A stretch of 13,403 bases of DNA from contig CALWAB010000118.1 of NCBI GenBank assembly GCA_944372745.1, positions 1 to 13,403 of the forward strand. Direction: 5' to 3'. Shown here in pieces: positions 1 to 6,288 of this stretch (position 1 is its first letter; every line of letters begins with the position of its first letter). The notes beneath the pieces were generated by a model. It was not told where the DNA came from. It did no database searches and saw only the letters and a list, made by a program, of their open reading frames with translations. This DNA comes from an uncultured Clostridia bacterium (lineage in GTDB: Bacteria > Bacillota > Clostridia > Christensenellales > UBA1242). A program made the position numbers and the translations under genes.

Positions 1-59
1 GGTATGTTCTTTGTATTCTTGTTTTGCGTATTCTTTTTTATTGTCTCTTGTAAACTCAT
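1..59 (-). CDS. 5' end of an unidentified gene (19 codons, cut by window edge)
   Basis: An ATG on the minus strand at 59 is preceded by AAGGAG at 65-70 with a 5-nt spacer, an excellent ribosome binding site. The frame stays open to the window edge and reads MSLQETIKKNTQNKNTKNI. This start is hydrophilic and rich in Lys and Asn, with no signal peptide or membrane segment visible so far. Too little is present to assign a family, and I do not recognise it. It points the same way as parAB but lies about 2.35 kb beyond parB, behind the parB terminator, so it is not in that operon. The strong ribosome binding site is the main reason to believe it. Confidence 0.6.
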   Translation of the reverse strand, partial: MSLQETIKKNTQNKNTKNI

Positions 60-84
60 ATTAACTCCTTAACCCTTCCATTTC

Positions 85-113
85 ATTATATGCAATAAAT
101 TACATACACTTGA
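85..113 (-). promoter_or_regulatory. Candidate promoter for the left-edge gene
   Basis: On the minus strand a perfect -10 hexamer TATAAT lies at 90-85, about 25 nt upstream of the start codon at 59. A weak -35 candidate TCAAGT lies at 113-108 with a 17-bp spacer. In such AT-rich DNA a TATAAT alone is cheap. The position directly upstream of a good ribosome binding site gives it modest support. Confidence 0.35.
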
Positions 114-213
114 TTTATTTTTTTGAATGATGTATACTGCTCATAAATGCTTAATATTTTTCAAAAAATAAGTCAAGCACTTAACTATTAGGTTTATAAA
201 AAGATTAATAAAC

Positions 214-269
214 TTATACACATTTTAACAATTTATTATAGAACTTAGTTATCCACATAATGTGGATAA
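214..269. promoter_or_regulatory. Outlying DnaA-box cluster with palindromic pair
   Basis: A variant box TTATACACA lies at 214-222 and perfect consensus boxes TTATCCACA lie at 249-257 (+) and 261-269 (-). The last two form a near-perfect palindrome, AGTTATCCACAT (247-258) against ATGTGGATAACT (260-271), with one central base. The cluster lies about 8.5 kb from dnaA on the far side of the parS sites. It could be a secondary DnaA-binding locus or a DnaA-regulated site. The left-edge gene starts about 190 bp away. Confidence 0.65.
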
Positions 270-1442
270 CTTATTAAATTTTTGCCGTATTTAATTAATT
301 AATAATTTAACCATTTATCTTTTAAAAAAATATAATGTATATTACACATTCTATAAACAATTGAAAAAAAACAAACACATATATAGTAATAATTGTTAAA
401 GTTTAAACTAAGTATTTTAAATTACTCATTTAAAATTATTGGCAAAAATAAAAAAGCAACCTTTATAACACTTCTTAAGTAACACAGTTACGATACAATA
501 TATTACATTATATGGAATGTGCATTATAAAGATTTAAACATATAATTTATAGATTATTTCTTAATAAAATTAATATAAGTAATACCAAAACATATAATGT
601 TTTTATAATGTTTTTAACAAATTTTACTACATATGATAAATTTTTAACTAACAAATATTGCATCAGTTAATGAATATATATTATATGAAATATTATTTAT
701 TTTTAAAACTAACAAAACAATAACATTACCTTTGTTATAATTAGAATTAAAAGAGTTTTTTATAAGTTTATTATAACATATACTGTGCAATATAAATTGC
801 TATGTCATTTTTAAAAATAATATTTTATTAAAATGTAGAAATAGTTGTAAATCATAAAAACCACCCGTAAAGTATCCAATAATTTGCAAATATATAATTT
901 AAATAAGCCATCATTTATATCAAGTTTGATACTTTCAAAGCAAAAAATTATAGACAACTGCTAAATTTGATAAAATATTAAATATAAAAATAAAATAAAA
1001 AATAATATAAATGATAAAATAGATATTGAATATTAAACACCTTATAAACTCTCATTATTTTCTATATGTTAAAGAAGTAATATATATAAAAGAGGGTAGT
1101 ATAGTCAATCGAATGTAATGCTTTAGAATTTTTAAAATACATAATCTTCTGTGTAAACACCAAAACTATCAGCAGTTAGACAAAAGAATCAATTAAGAAC
1201 GAAATTAGACTTTATATATTTTTCTAAAAACATATAATATAAAGCTATAACTTAAAAAAATATAACAAACAATATTAAAAAAATATTTTTAAATTATTAA
1301 TTTACTTTTATATAAAAAATTCTAACATAATACAATAATTACTAAATAAATAACATAAACTAAACAATCTATTATATCTTTAAATGTAGTAACTTATCCG
1401 TCAATTTTTTCTTACACAATCAATAATAGACTTTATAAATAT

Positions 1443-1458
1443 TGTTTCACATGTAACT
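1443..1458. promoter_or_regulatory. parS: Degenerate parS-like site
   Basis: TGTTTCACATGTAACT matches the Bacillota parS consensus TGTTTCACGTGAAACA at 13 of 16 positions, with the left half-site intact. It is the outermost member of the cluster and the weakest. ParB binding here is uncertain. Confidence 0.45.
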
Positions 1459-1628
1459 GATTTATGCAATTTTCTTTAATGTTTTTGTTACAACATAAAA
1501 CACTTATAACAAATATTTATAAGTCTCATATTTTTTATTACATTACAGCAAAACTATATAATCTGTCAACTTATAATCCATAATAACTAAACTAATTATG
1601 TGGCTCTATTTCATTTTATTAGGTTATA

Positions 1629-1644
1629 TGTTTCACGTGAAACA
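1629..1644. promoter_or_regulatory. parS: parS centromere site (perfect)
   Basis: An exact match to the 16-bp palindrome TGTTTCACGTGAAACA, the ParB/Spo0J nucleation site in Bacillota. It is about 0.8 kb beyond the 3' end of parB. Confidence 0.95.
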
Positions 1645-1764
1645 AATAATTTTAAAACAAATTTGCCATTGCCGTCATATAATACAAAACTTTTGTTTAT
1701 TGTTCTTTTTATAGTTTTGTTATTATCTAATTGTTTTTCTATTTGTTTGATTAAGCATCAATAA

Positions 1765-1780
1765 TGTTTCACGTGAAACA
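1765..1780. promoter_or_regulatory. parS: parS centromere site (perfect)
   Basis: A second exact copy of TGTTTCACGTGAAACA, 136 bp from the site at 1629. Both copies are followed by the same AATAATTTT, which suggests the flanks share an origin or are constrained. Confidence 0.95.
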
Positions 1781-1899
1781 AATAATTTTTACTTACAACA
1801 AAAATACTTTATTTACTTAAACAATCTACCATAATAAATATTATAAAAGATGTAACGCCTTATGAAATTTGCAACCATAAGCAATTATTAGTATTATAT

Positions 1900-1915
1900 T
1901 GTTTCATATGAAACA
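1900..1915. promoter_or_regulatory. parS: parS variant with CATATG centre
   Basis: TGTTTCATATGAAACA is a perfect palindrome that differs from consensus only in the two symmetric central bases (CACGTG to CATATG). It lies 135 bp after the previous site. The symmetric change keeps dyad symmetry, so reduced rather than lost ParB binding is plausible. Confidence 0.7.
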
Positions 1916-2039
1916 ATTTTAATATATAACATTCAAAAACTGTATTAAATAACAAATCACTTTTAATGATAAAGGCTTATTTATAAAGATGTAAAGTAAG
2001 TATATGTGTATTAATTATGAATTAATTATTAAGTAAAAA

Positions 2040-2055
2040 TGTTCCACGTAAAACA
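2040..2055. promoter_or_regulatory. parS: parS variant, two mismatches
   Basis: TGTTCCACGTAAAACA keeps the CACGT core and differs from consensus at two positions, one in each half. It lies 140 bp after the site at 1900, continuing the regular spacing. Confidence 0.65.
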
Positions 2056-2211
2056 ATTTTTATTGAATAATTGAGTTGCAGTATTTATTTTGTATATTAT
2101 AAAATAAGTGTGATATAAAAACTTTCAATAATATACTTTTTATTATTGCAACCAGTTTCAAAAACAGCAGGTTACCATTCAATCATATCTTAAAATTAAT
2201 TAATAAAAAAT

Positions 2212-2227
2212 TGTTTCACGTGAAACA
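2212..2227. promoter_or_regulatory. parS: parS centromere site (perfect)
   Basis: A third exact TGTTTCACGTGAAACA, closest to parB (about 190 bp beyond its stop codon) and 172 bp after the previous site. Confidence 0.95.
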
Positions 2228-2386
2228 AACTAATTTTAATTATTTATGTATTTAATGTAACATTGTGTGCACAGAATTAAGCCGTAGTCTTAGTTGATTG
2301 TGTCACACTTGCAAAATAAATCAACAAAGCAAACAATTATGTTTTTATAATCACAATAAATATAGATGTATTATTAGAATTATTAT

Positions 2387-2416
2387 AAAAAAATAAGCAG
2401 TATTAAGTACTGCTTA
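2387..2416 (-). terminator. Rho-independent terminator of parAB
   Basis: Read on the minus strand, a 9-bp perfect stem (TAAGCAGTA / TACTGCTTA at 2416-2408 and 2402-2394, 5-nt loop) is followed by A and a run of seven T residues (2393-2387). The stem begins inside the parB stop codon (2414-2416), so termination is tight against the end of the gene. Confidence 0.88.
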
Positions 2417-3331
2417 ATTATTTCTATTTCTTAAATATTCTACTAATTCACAAATTCTATTTAAATCATCTTTGCTGAAATAATCAATGTAAATTCTTCC
2501 CTTGTTATCACTTCCTAATACAGATACCTTTGTAGAGAACACCTTTTGCATATCGCTTACCAATTCTTTTAATTCAAGGGATTGTTCCCTATCAAGTTTT
2601 CTTTTCTTAACAGGTGGATTTAAAACATCTTTAACTGCTTTCTCAAGGTCGCGAACAGACATTTTGCCGTCACTCGCACGCAATGCAAGTGCATATTGCG
2701 CTTTTTTGTCGGTCAATACTACGAGTGTTCTTGCGTGTCCAGCCGACAATTTGCCGTCTTCGACAAGTTTAATAACTTCAGGCGTCAACGAAAGTAAACG
2801 CAATGTATTGGCAATAGCGGAACGGCTCTTCCCTATTCTATCAGCCAATTCGTCTTGCGTCATATCGTATTCAACCATAACTTCACGCAATGCTTTTGCA
2901 GTTTCAATAGGGTTTAAGTCTTCTCTTTGCAAGTTTTCAATCAACGCAATTTCTTTAATCTGTCTATCAGTATAATCCTTGATAATTGCAGGTATAGTTT
3001 TAAGTTTAGCCATTTGGCTAGCTCTATAGCGTCTCTCCCCTGCTATTATTATATAACCACCATCTACATTTTTTGCAAGCACTATTGGCTGTATAACTCC
3101 GTGCATCTTAATGCTATCGCGAAGTTCTTCCAATGCAGTCTGGTCAAAATTCTTTCTTGGCTGATTTGGGTTTGGCTTAATTTCCGTCAAGGCTATTTCT
3201 AATACGCCAGTTTCTAATGGTTTAATATTATTTTTTTGTTCATATTTTTGAATTTGCTCCTCTTGTTTATTATCATCTTCATAAACTGAAAATAGAGCAT
3301 CAAGACCCTTTCCTAATCCTTTTTTAATCAT
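2414..3331 (-). CDS. parB: ParB/Spo0J chromosome partitioning protein
   Basis: Centromere-binding CTPase of the ParABS system. It loads at parS, spreads along DNA, recruits SMC and stimulates ParA. The 305 residues show the full family layout. The N-terminal KKGLGKGLDALF (3-14) is the ParA-activating segment. The ParB/Srx CTP-binding fold (about 42-145) includes the box GERRYRA at 99-105 and NLQREDLNPIE at 133-143. A helix-turn-helix follows at about 157-180 (MTQDELADRIGKSRSAIANTL), with GHAR at 198-201. The C-terminal dimerisation region covers about 245-305. The ATG at 3331 has an AGGAG-type site just upstream, inside the end of parA, and only 2 nt separate the two genes, so they are co-transcribed. 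Six parS-type sites lie 0.2-1 kb downstream. The nucleoid-occlusion paralogue Noc is an alternative, but the neighbouring parA and consensus parS sites favour ParB. Confidence 0.97.
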   Translation of the reverse strand: MIKKGLGKGLDALFSVYEDDNKQEEQIQKYEQKNNIKPLETGVLEIALTEIKPNPNQPRKNFDQTALEELRDSIKMHGVIQPIVLAKNVDGGYIIIAGERRYRASQMAKLKTIPAIIKDYTDRQIKEIALIENLQREDLNPIETAKALREVMVEYDMTQDELADRIGKSRSAIANTLRLLSLTPEVIKLVEDGKLSAGHARTLVVLTDKKAQYALALRASDGKMSVRDLEKAVKDVLNPPVKKRKLDREQSLELKELVSDMQKVFSTKVSVLGSDNKGRIYIDYFSKDDLNRICELVEYLRNRNN

Positions 3332-3333
3332 AA

Positions 3334-4104
3334 CTATCTCCTTTTATTCTTCTTTAAGAATTCGTCTGCCATTTCTTTATAAGCGTTAGCACCTGAACAC
3401 TTACTGTCGTATAAATATATTGGTATACCATGACTTGGTGCTTCAGCAAGCCTTATATTTCTAGGAATCGTTGTATCAAATACTTTTTTGCCAAAATATT
3501 GTCTTATTTGCTCAGATACTTGTTGCACAAGGTTTGAACGATTGTCCTTCATTGTCATTACCACCCCTTCTATTTCAAGTTCTGGGTTTAGGTGCTTTTT
3601 AACCAACTTAACAGTATTCATAAGCTGACTTAAACCTTCTAGTGCATAGAACTCACACTGAATAGGTATAAGCACAGTATCCGATGTAGATAAAGCATTA
3701 ATAGTTAACAGCCCAAGTGAAGGTGGACAATCTATCATTATGTAATCAAATTTATCTTTAACTAAATCTAAATTTTCTTTAAGCACTTTTTCACGGTGAT
3801 TTACTTGTACCAATTCTATTTCAGCACCAGCTAAATCCACTGTAGCAGGAATTATGAACAAATTTTTAAGTACAGTTGGTGATATAGCATCCTGAACAGG
3901 AATTTCACCATCAATAACATTGTAGATTGTCTTAAGTTCCGAATTTTTAACAACGCCTAACCCGCTTGAAGCATTGCCCTGCGGATCCATATCTACAAGC
4001 AAAACTTTTTTACCAGCATTTGCAACATAGGCGGCCAAGTTTACACAAGTGGTCGTCTTTCCTACACCACCCTTCTGGTTAACAAATGATATTATTTTTC
4101 CCAT
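3334..4104 (-). CDS. parA: ParA/Soj chromosome partitioning ATPase
   Basis: A Walker-type ATPase that forms ATP-dependent dimers on the nucleoid and moves ParB-parS complexes; in Bacillus, Soj also modulates DnaA. The deviant Walker A motif KGGVGKTT lies at residues 11-18, DMDPQGN at 38-44, and the Walker B region YIMIDCPPSLG at 121-131. The 256-residue length is normal for the short chromosomal ParA class, with no N-terminal DNA-binding extension of plasmid type. The frame has an ATG at 4110, but the AAGGAG at 4111-4116 abuts it with no spacer. The ATG at 4104 has a 6-nt spacer and gives the family's normal MGKIISFVNQKGG start, so I use 4104. It is the first gene of the parA-parB operon. Confidence 0.97.
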   Translation of the reverse strand: MGKIISFVNQKGGVGKTTTCVNLAAYVANAGKKVLLVDMDPQGNASSGLGVVKNSELKTIYNVIDGEIPVQDAISPTVLKNLFIIPATVDLAGAEIELVQVNHREKVLKENLDLVKDKFDYIMIDCPPSLGLLTINALSTSDTVLIPIQCEFYALEGLSQLMNTVKLVKKHLNPELEIEGVVMTMKDNRSNLVQQVSEQIRQYFGKKVFDTTIPRNIRLAEAPSHGIPIYLYDSKCSGANAYKEMADEFLKKNKRR

Positions 4105-4145
4105 ACACATCTCCTTTTTTATTATTAATTATATTGTATCATATA

Positions 4146-4175
4146 TTTATAAAAAAAACATCACTTATTTGTCAA
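4146..4175 (-). promoter_or_regulatory. parAB promoter
   Basis: On the minus strand a perfect -35 TTGACA (4175-4170) is followed after 18 bp by TATAAA (4151-4146), or after 17 bp by TTATAA. Transcription would start near 4139, about 35 nt before the parA start. A further TACAAT at 4138-4133 could serve as an alternative -10. No parS or DnaA box overlaps the promoter. Confidence 0.65.
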
Positions 4176-4491
4176 AATTTAAAGAAATTTTTACATATTT
4201 AGTTAAGTACTTAATTAAATAAATAATAAAAAATAATTTATTTGATATAAATATAAAAATAGCATCAAATTTAATTAATTTACTTATTTTAATATAAATA
4301 TTAAGAAAAGGTAAAATTGTTTAAATTTACCCCTACTTTTTGCGTGTCAAAAAGGTTTAAATTATGTAATAATTTGTAATATAATGTCTAAAGATATATT
4401 TGAAAGATTTACTAGATTTACCTTAATTTTATATTAAAAATACAACTTATTACTTTACTGTAAATATATGTAATGCATAGACAAAAAGATT

Positions 4492-4735
4492 TTTTAGAGG
4501 ATTTCACAACCTAGACTTGAAATAGAACTATCCGTTCCCCTTTACCTTTGATTTGTGTCTAAGGGATTCCATCCCCTACTTTTAATATGATTGTGTAATT
4601 TATTCAAGCGGTGATCAATAGTGCTACGCAAGTCAATTTGGATCTGTGGTCTTTTAAGTGGAACTAGCCAAGCCTAGTACTCAAGAACTTAAAATATAAT
4701 ACTTAGTGTGTTAACACATATTATTAAGGTATAAA
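4492..4735 (+). repeat. Decayed copy of the hairpin-chain repeat
   Basis: This aligns by eye with the intact copy at 8082-8310. The shared blocks are CAAGCGGTGATCAATAG...CTACGCAAGT, then CTGTGGTCTT, then ACTAGCCAAGCCTAGTACT, then AACTTAAAA and ACTTAGTGTG. The end hairpin is degenerate at 4492 (TAGAGGATTTCACAACCTAG) and again at 4560 (CTAAGGGATTCCATCCCCTA). A fragment resembling the reverse complement of the GGGGAACGGGTAGTTCCC hairpin lies at about 4528-4547. It sits wholly inside the 22-bp inverted-repeat segment. Many mismatches and a broken central stem suggest an old copy. Confidence 0.7.
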
Positions 4736-4767
4736 ATTAACCCCAAAAAAAATTCAAAAAATGACAT

Positions 4768-4796
4768 TGTTTCACAAAATTTGACAAATGTTTCAC
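4768..4796 (+). promoter_or_regulatory. Pair of parS half-sites
   Basis: TGTTTCAC occurs at 4768-4775 and again at 4789-4796 in direct orientation, 21 bp apart. The second half of the parS palindrome is missing in both. They may be chance matches or weak ParB contacts between the parAB and flavoprotein promoters. Confidence 0.3.
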
Positions 4797-4815
4797 AGAT
4801 GATAAAAAAAAAATT

Positions 4816-4857
4816 TTAATACAAATGTTCTAAATTTTTATAGAACAAATGTATTAA
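4816..4857. other. AT-rich interrupted hairpin
   Basis: TTAATACA (4816-4823) pairs with TGTATTAA (4850-4857). After a 2x2 AA/AA internal loop, TGTTCTA (4826-4832) pairs with TAGAACA (4841-4847) around an 8-nt loop. It is too AT-rich for a classical terminator and may be a protein-binding dyad. No gene end lies nearby to explain it. Confidence 0.45.
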
Positions 4858-5075
4858 TTATTTTTAGAAAATATTTTCTATAAATTAATTTGATTATCAA
4901 AATAAATTTCATGTTAAATTTTGCAAGTGTAAAAAAGTAGGGGTAAATTTAAATATTTTTTATATTTAATAGTATTTATATTGATTTGATATAATATTTA
5001 AAATTTGCGTTTAAAACCGTACTAAAATAAAGTATCATACTATTTTGTAAAAAATTTAATGCATTTTTTACATAT

Positions 5076-5105
5076 TTTACACAATTTCAAAGAAAAATAT
5101 ATAAT
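5076..5105 (+). promoter_or_regulatory. Promoter of the flavoprotein operon
   Basis: TTTACA at 5076-5081, an 18-bp spacer and TATAAT at 5100-5105. The start point would be near 5112, which rules out translation from the upstream in-frame ATG at 5059 and agrees with the ATG at 5146. A weaker alternative -10 (TATAAT, 4990-4995) has no good -35. Confidence 0.55.
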
Positions 5106-5145
5106 ATTTAATCAAAATATGTTACAATATTCAAAAGGAAAAACA

Positions 5146-6288
5146 ATGAATAAATATGATATTATTATAGTAGGTGCAGGAGCAAGTGGTCTATATTGCG
5201 CCAATTTACTATCAAAAAAATACAAAATTGCTCTTATTGAAAAAGACAATAAGATTGGCAAAAAAATACTTGCTACAGGTAATGGAAGGTGCAATTTATC
5301 AAATCTAAATATAAATTCTCATTTTTATAATAATAATATAGATAAATATATGAAAATTCATTCAATTAATGAAACTTTGAAGGTATTTGAAAAGTTAGGG
5401 TTAAAAACATACTCAGACAATGAAGGTCGCATTTATCCATTAAGTAACTCAGCAAATTCTGTATTGGACATTTTGAGATTAAATATTGGCAATTATGTTG
5501 ATATATACTTAGAAAGTACCATATCTAATATATATAAGGAAGAACAATTTATTATTACATTACATTCAAATGAAAAACTATCTACAAAATACTTAATATA
5601 CGCGTGTGGTGGAAATTCATTACAAGAAACTCAAGAACTTCATTCTTCTATAAAACCTTTTCAAAAAAGTTTAGTTAGTTTACAAACGGATACAAACAAA
5701 TATTTAAATGGAGTGCGTGTAGATAATGTTTGTGCAAAATTGAACATTGACAATAAGACTTATTGCGAATACGGTGAAATACTATTTAAAGAAAATGCAA
5801 TAAGTGGAATACTCATATTTAATTTGTCAGCATATATGGCACGCATTGGAAATTACAAACAAAAAATTGTCATTGATTTTTTACCGAATTTTAGTGAAAT
5901 TGAACTTAAAAAAATATTAGAACAACGACAAAAAAACAATAATAAATTAACTGATTCAAACTTACTGACTGGCATCTTTCATCCAGCATTATGTAGAAAT
6001 TTATTAGAAAAAGCCAATTTTGACACGAAAAATTGCAAAAAAATGGCAAAAATTATTAAAAATTACGATATTTTTACAAAAAATGTGTTAAACAATAATC
6101 AAGTATACAGCGGTGGAATAAAGTTAGAAAGTTTGACAAACAATTTAGAAAGCACACAAACTACCAATTTATTTTTTATGGGAGAATGCGTTGATGTTGA
6201 TGGTTTGTGTGGTGGATACAATTTGCAATGGGCTTGGACAAGTGGTTACATTGTGGCAAAATACTTAAACGAAAAGAGTGGATTATGA
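5146..6288 (+). CDS. NAD(P)/FAD-dependent oxidoreductase, HI0933/YhiN (BaiN-like) family
   Basis: A flavoprotein of the HI0933/YhiN family (COG2081), presumed cytoplasmic; the substrate is not known for most members. The 380 residues show GAGASG, the FAD dinucleotide-binding loop, at 10-15. The family signature TGNGRCNLSN lies at 44-53, and SGGIKLESL precedes GECVDVDGLCGGYNLQWAWTSG at about 346-367, the C-terminal FAD-contact signature. The open frame extends up to 5059, but ATG 5146 is chosen because AAAAGGA lies at 5133-5139 and the protein then begins directly with the FAD fold (MNKYDIIIVG). It overlaps the next gene by 4 nt (ATGA), so the two are transcribed together and translationally coupled. 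BaiN bile-acid enzymes are in this family, but nothing here supports that particular role. Confidence 0.92.
   Translation: MNKYDIIIVGAGASGLYCANLLSKKYKIALIEKDNKIGKKILATGNGRCNLSNLNINSHFYNNNIDKYMKIHSINETLKVFEKLGLKTYSDNEGRIYPLSNSANSVLDILRLNIGNYVDIYLESTISNIYKEEQFIITLHSNEKLSTKYLIYACGGNSLQETQELHSSIKPFQKSLVSLQTDTNKYLNGVRVDNVCAKLNIDNKTYCEYGEILFKENAISGILIFNLSAYMARIGNYKQKIVIDFLPNFSEIELKKILEQRQKNNNKLTDSNLLTGIFHPALCRNLLEKANFDTKNCKKMAKIIKNYDIFTKNVLNNNQVYSGGIKLESLTNNLESTQTTNLFFMGECVDVDGLCGGYNLQWAWTSGYIVAKYLNEKSGL

Larger units (their letters stand above)
60..2413. other. 2.35-kb AT-rich non-coding region containing the parS cluster
   Basis: No open reading frame with a ribosome binding site and protein-like composition was found on either strand, and no tRNA or rRNA was recognised. 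The base composition is extremely AT-rich by eye, more so than the neighbouring genes. Recognisable content is the promoter of the left gene, three DnaA boxes (214-269), six parS-type sites (1443-2227) and the parB terminator at the right end. None of the GC-rich hairpin repeats found around dnaA occur here. I infer that this is the centromere-like region used by ParB. Positions 270-1440 hold nothing I can assign. Confidence 0.7.
4320..4953. repeat. 634-bp segment bounded by perfect 22-bp inverted repeats (MITE-like)
   Basis: Positions 4320-4341 (starting TTTAAATTTACCCC and ending CTACTTTTT) are an exact reverse complement of 4932-4953 (AAAAAGTAGGGG through to AAATTTAAA). There is no coding capacity between them. 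A related CCCCTACTTTT also occurs inside, at about 4574-4584. No obvious target-site duplication flanks the pair, although the AT-rich flanks would hide one. A non-autonomous mobile element is one reading. The other is a pair of inward-facing binding sites kept for another reason. Confidence 0.55.
4105..5145. other. Non-coding gap between divergent parAB and the flavoprotein operon
   Basis: No gene is supported on either strand. Contents are the parAB promoter, a segment bounded by 22-bp inverted repeats (4320-4953), a decayed hairpin-repeat copy (4492-4735), two parS half-sites (4768-4796), a long hairpin (4816-4857) and the promoter of the flavoprotein genes. The rest is featureless AT-rich DNA. 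Confidence 0.7.

Noticed and set aside
898..960. Possible 20-residue hydrophobic peptide on the minus strand (MMAYLNYIFANYW...)
   Set aside because: No ribosome binding site precedes it, and short open frames of this kind are expected by chance.
60..2413. tRNA, rRNA, riboswitch or T-box in the large non-coding gap
   Set aside because: No cloverleaf with a TTCGA arm, no conserved riboswitch core and no GC-rich structured block could be found by eye on either strand.
2502..2975. 157-codon plus-strand open frame opposite parB
   Set aside because: It lies entirely within parB on the opposite strand. The parB product is unmistakable, and this frame has no ribosome binding site or recognisable domain.
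5059..5145. Longer N-terminus for the first flavoprotein (start at 5059)
   Set aside because: No ribosome binding site is present, the likely transcription start is downstream near 5112, and the extra residues do not resemble the family, which begins at the FAD-binding fold.
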